Translations under genes and position numbers: made by a program
Shown here: positions 5,835 through 6,611 of the stretch, in pieces
How the letters are laid out: every line of letters begins with the position of its first letter
How positions within the stretch are numbered: the stretch's first letter is position 1
From: a bacterium UBP9_UBA1432
Lineage (GTDB): Bacteria > Vulcanimicrobiota > Xenobia > Xenobiales > Xenobiaceae
NCBI GenBank assembly: GCA_002329445.1
Contig: DCTU01000279.1
Coordinates: forward strand, 1-6,611
Direction of reading: 5' to 3'
DNA length: 6,611 nt
The notes under the pieces: generated by a model
Database searches by the model: none
What the model saw: the letters and a program-made list of their open reading frames with translations, nothing else
What the model was told of the DNA's origin: nothing

Positions 5835-5851
5835 CCTTGGCGTTTCCAAGG
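5835..5851. promoter_or_regulatory. CCTTGG...CCAAGG inverted repeat in the rightward leader
   Basis: Perfect 6-bp arms CCTTGG (5835-5840) and CCAAGG (5846-5851) surround a 5-base loop. The repeat begins a few bases after the predicted start of the rightward transcript and ends 7 bases before its ribosome binding site. It shares the CCTTGGC half-site sequence with the dyad at 5774-5791. It may be an operator or a 5' stabilising hairpin. Confidence 0.5.
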
Positions 5852-5871
5852 GAAAAACAGGAGGTGTACCC

Positions 5872-6611
5872 ATGAATAGACGATGGATCGCCCGCTGCGG
5901 CCTGGTGCTTGTGGCTACCTTCAGCCTTGCGTCCGGCGCGCTGGCTGACTGTGGGCCCGGAGATATCATTGAGGAGGGGCGTTCCCCCGTTCCCACCGTC
6001 CCCATGATCACCTATGCGGAACAGCGCGCGATGGTCGCCCGTTTCCCCTATGAAGGCGCGCAGGCTTTCCAGCCCCAAAGCCCCTCCGATCCCCAACAGG
6101 GCGGCGGCGCGGACAACCCGTCCCCGACCCCGACCGAGGCCCCGGCTTCCCCCGACCTGGCCCAGGCTTCCCCAGGCCCGGCCCAGTCTCCCGCAGCCAG
6201 TCCGCAGTCTCCGGCCCCGGGGGACGCTTCCCCGGGGGCGCAAGGTTCGCCCTCCGCCCCCCCGGAGGCGGCCGTCCAGATGGACCCTGCAGTGCTCGAG
6301 CGCTGGAAGGACGTGGACGAAAAGTCCGTCCTGGCCCAGGCCACCAAGGCCATGCAGGAGCGAAGCAAGCAGGGTGTCGCGCTGTTCCGCCAGGGCGACA
6401 AGGACCACAAGGTCCAGTTCGGCGCGATGGAGGTGCTGGGCGTGGAACCGGACTCCAGCCAGCGCCTGGGCGTCAAGGTCCAGTTCGATGGCAAGGAGGT
6501 GCCGGGCCAGATCGTGGCCACCAAGGACGGGGAGAAACTGTCCTTTGACGCGGTGGCCGTCGACTTCCCCGACGGTCGGATCACCTTCCACTGGAACGAA
6601 GGCAACTCGGC
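5872..6611 (+). CDS. Exported protein with Pro/Ser/Ala-rich linker, function unknown (3' end outside window)
   Basis: The reading frame is open from ATG 5872 to the window end (246 codons so far), preceded by a strong AGGAGGTG at 5859-5866. The first 25 residues form a signal peptide: basic MNRRWIAR, a hydrophobic core, and an A23-L24-A25 cleavage site. A short segment follows the predicted mature start. Residues about 66-133 are a Pro/Ser/Ala/Gln-rich, imperfectly repetitive linker with recurring ASP and QSP units. This is typical of extracytoplasmic spacers. From about residue 136 a charged, folded-looking domain begins (MDPAVLERWKDVDEKSVLAQ). It continues with alternating strand-like segments such as HKVQFGAMEVLGVEP and RLGVKVQFDGKEV. 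I do not recognise this domain. Cys27 is not in a good lipobox, since Asp26 precedes it, so secretion or cell-wall association is likelier than lipoprotein anchoring. The GC-rich codon use matches the neighbours. Confidence 0.85.
   Translation, partial: MNRRWIARCGLVLVATFSLASGALADCGPGDIIEEGRSPVPTVPMITYAEQRAMVARFPYEGAQAFQPQSPSDPQQGGGADNPSPTPTEAPASPDLAQASPGPAQSPAASPQSPAPGDASPGAQGSPSAPPEAAVQMDPAVLERWKDVDEKSVLAQATKAMQERSKQGVALFRQGDKDHKVQFGAMEVLGVEPDSSQRLGVKVQFDGKEVPGQIVATKDGEKLSFDAVAVDFPDGRITFHWNEGNS

Noticed and set aside
5941..5955. Lipoprotein signal at Cys27 of the exported protein
   Set aside because: The residues before Cys are L-A-D. Asp at the position before Cys is not tolerated in normal lipoboxes, while A-L-A fits ordinary signal peptidase cleavage.
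5830..6591. A 253-codon minus-strand open frame opposite the exported-protein gene
   Set aside because: It would end inside the promoter region. The plus-strand frame has a signal peptide, a strong ribosome binding site and a promoter.

Overview
The window is a GC-rich stretch of bacterial chromosome. It most likely comes from an anaerobic, high-GC member of the Firmicutes/Clostridia. Supporting this are a six-subunit Rnf complex with a short RnfC (438 residues, without the long C-terminal extension of the proteobacterial form) and a long, ferredoxin-rich RnfB. Strong AGGAGG-type ribosome binding sites and a COG1768-like metallophosphoesterase point the same way. The assignment is inferred from gene style, not from any marker gene.

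Region 1 (1-4458, + strand) is an rnf operon in the order G(3' end)-C-D-E-A-B. Together these genes encode the membrane ferredoxin:NAD+ oxidoreductase. RnfB takes electrons from reduced ferredoxin. RnfA and RnfE carry them through the membrane by paired conserved cysteines. RnfD and RnfG carry covalent FMN, and RnfC reduces NAD+. The redox reaction is coupled to Na+ or H+ export. Genes overlap or nearly touch (rnfD/E 8 nt, rnfE/A 4 nt, rnfA-B 12 nt gap). The operon promoter lies upstream of the window. The usual clostridial order is CDGEAB, so rnfG at the front is the main oddity here.

Region 2 (4459-4600) is a convergent intergenic gap. It holds a near-perfect rho-independent terminator for the rnf operon and a second hairpin with a T-tract reading the other way.

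Region 3 (4601-5760, - strand) is a two-gene unit. A small protein with two tandem Cys4 zinc-binding units and a very acidic tail is followed, through a 4-nt GTGA overlap, by a calcineurin-like metallophosphoesterase. The ribosome binding site of the second gene sits inside the Glu codons of the first gene's tail.

Region 4 (5761-5871) is an AT-rich divergent promoter region. Two good sigma-70-type promoters overlap face to face, and each is followed or flanked by a dyad with TTGG...CCAA arms.

Region 5 (5872-6611, + strand) is the 5' part of a gene for an exported protein: signal peptide, Pro/Ser/Ala-rich linker, and the start of an unrecognised domain that runs off the window. No RNA genes, insertion sequences, CRISPR arrays or phage genes were seen. 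No gene-free stretch exceeds 300 bases.
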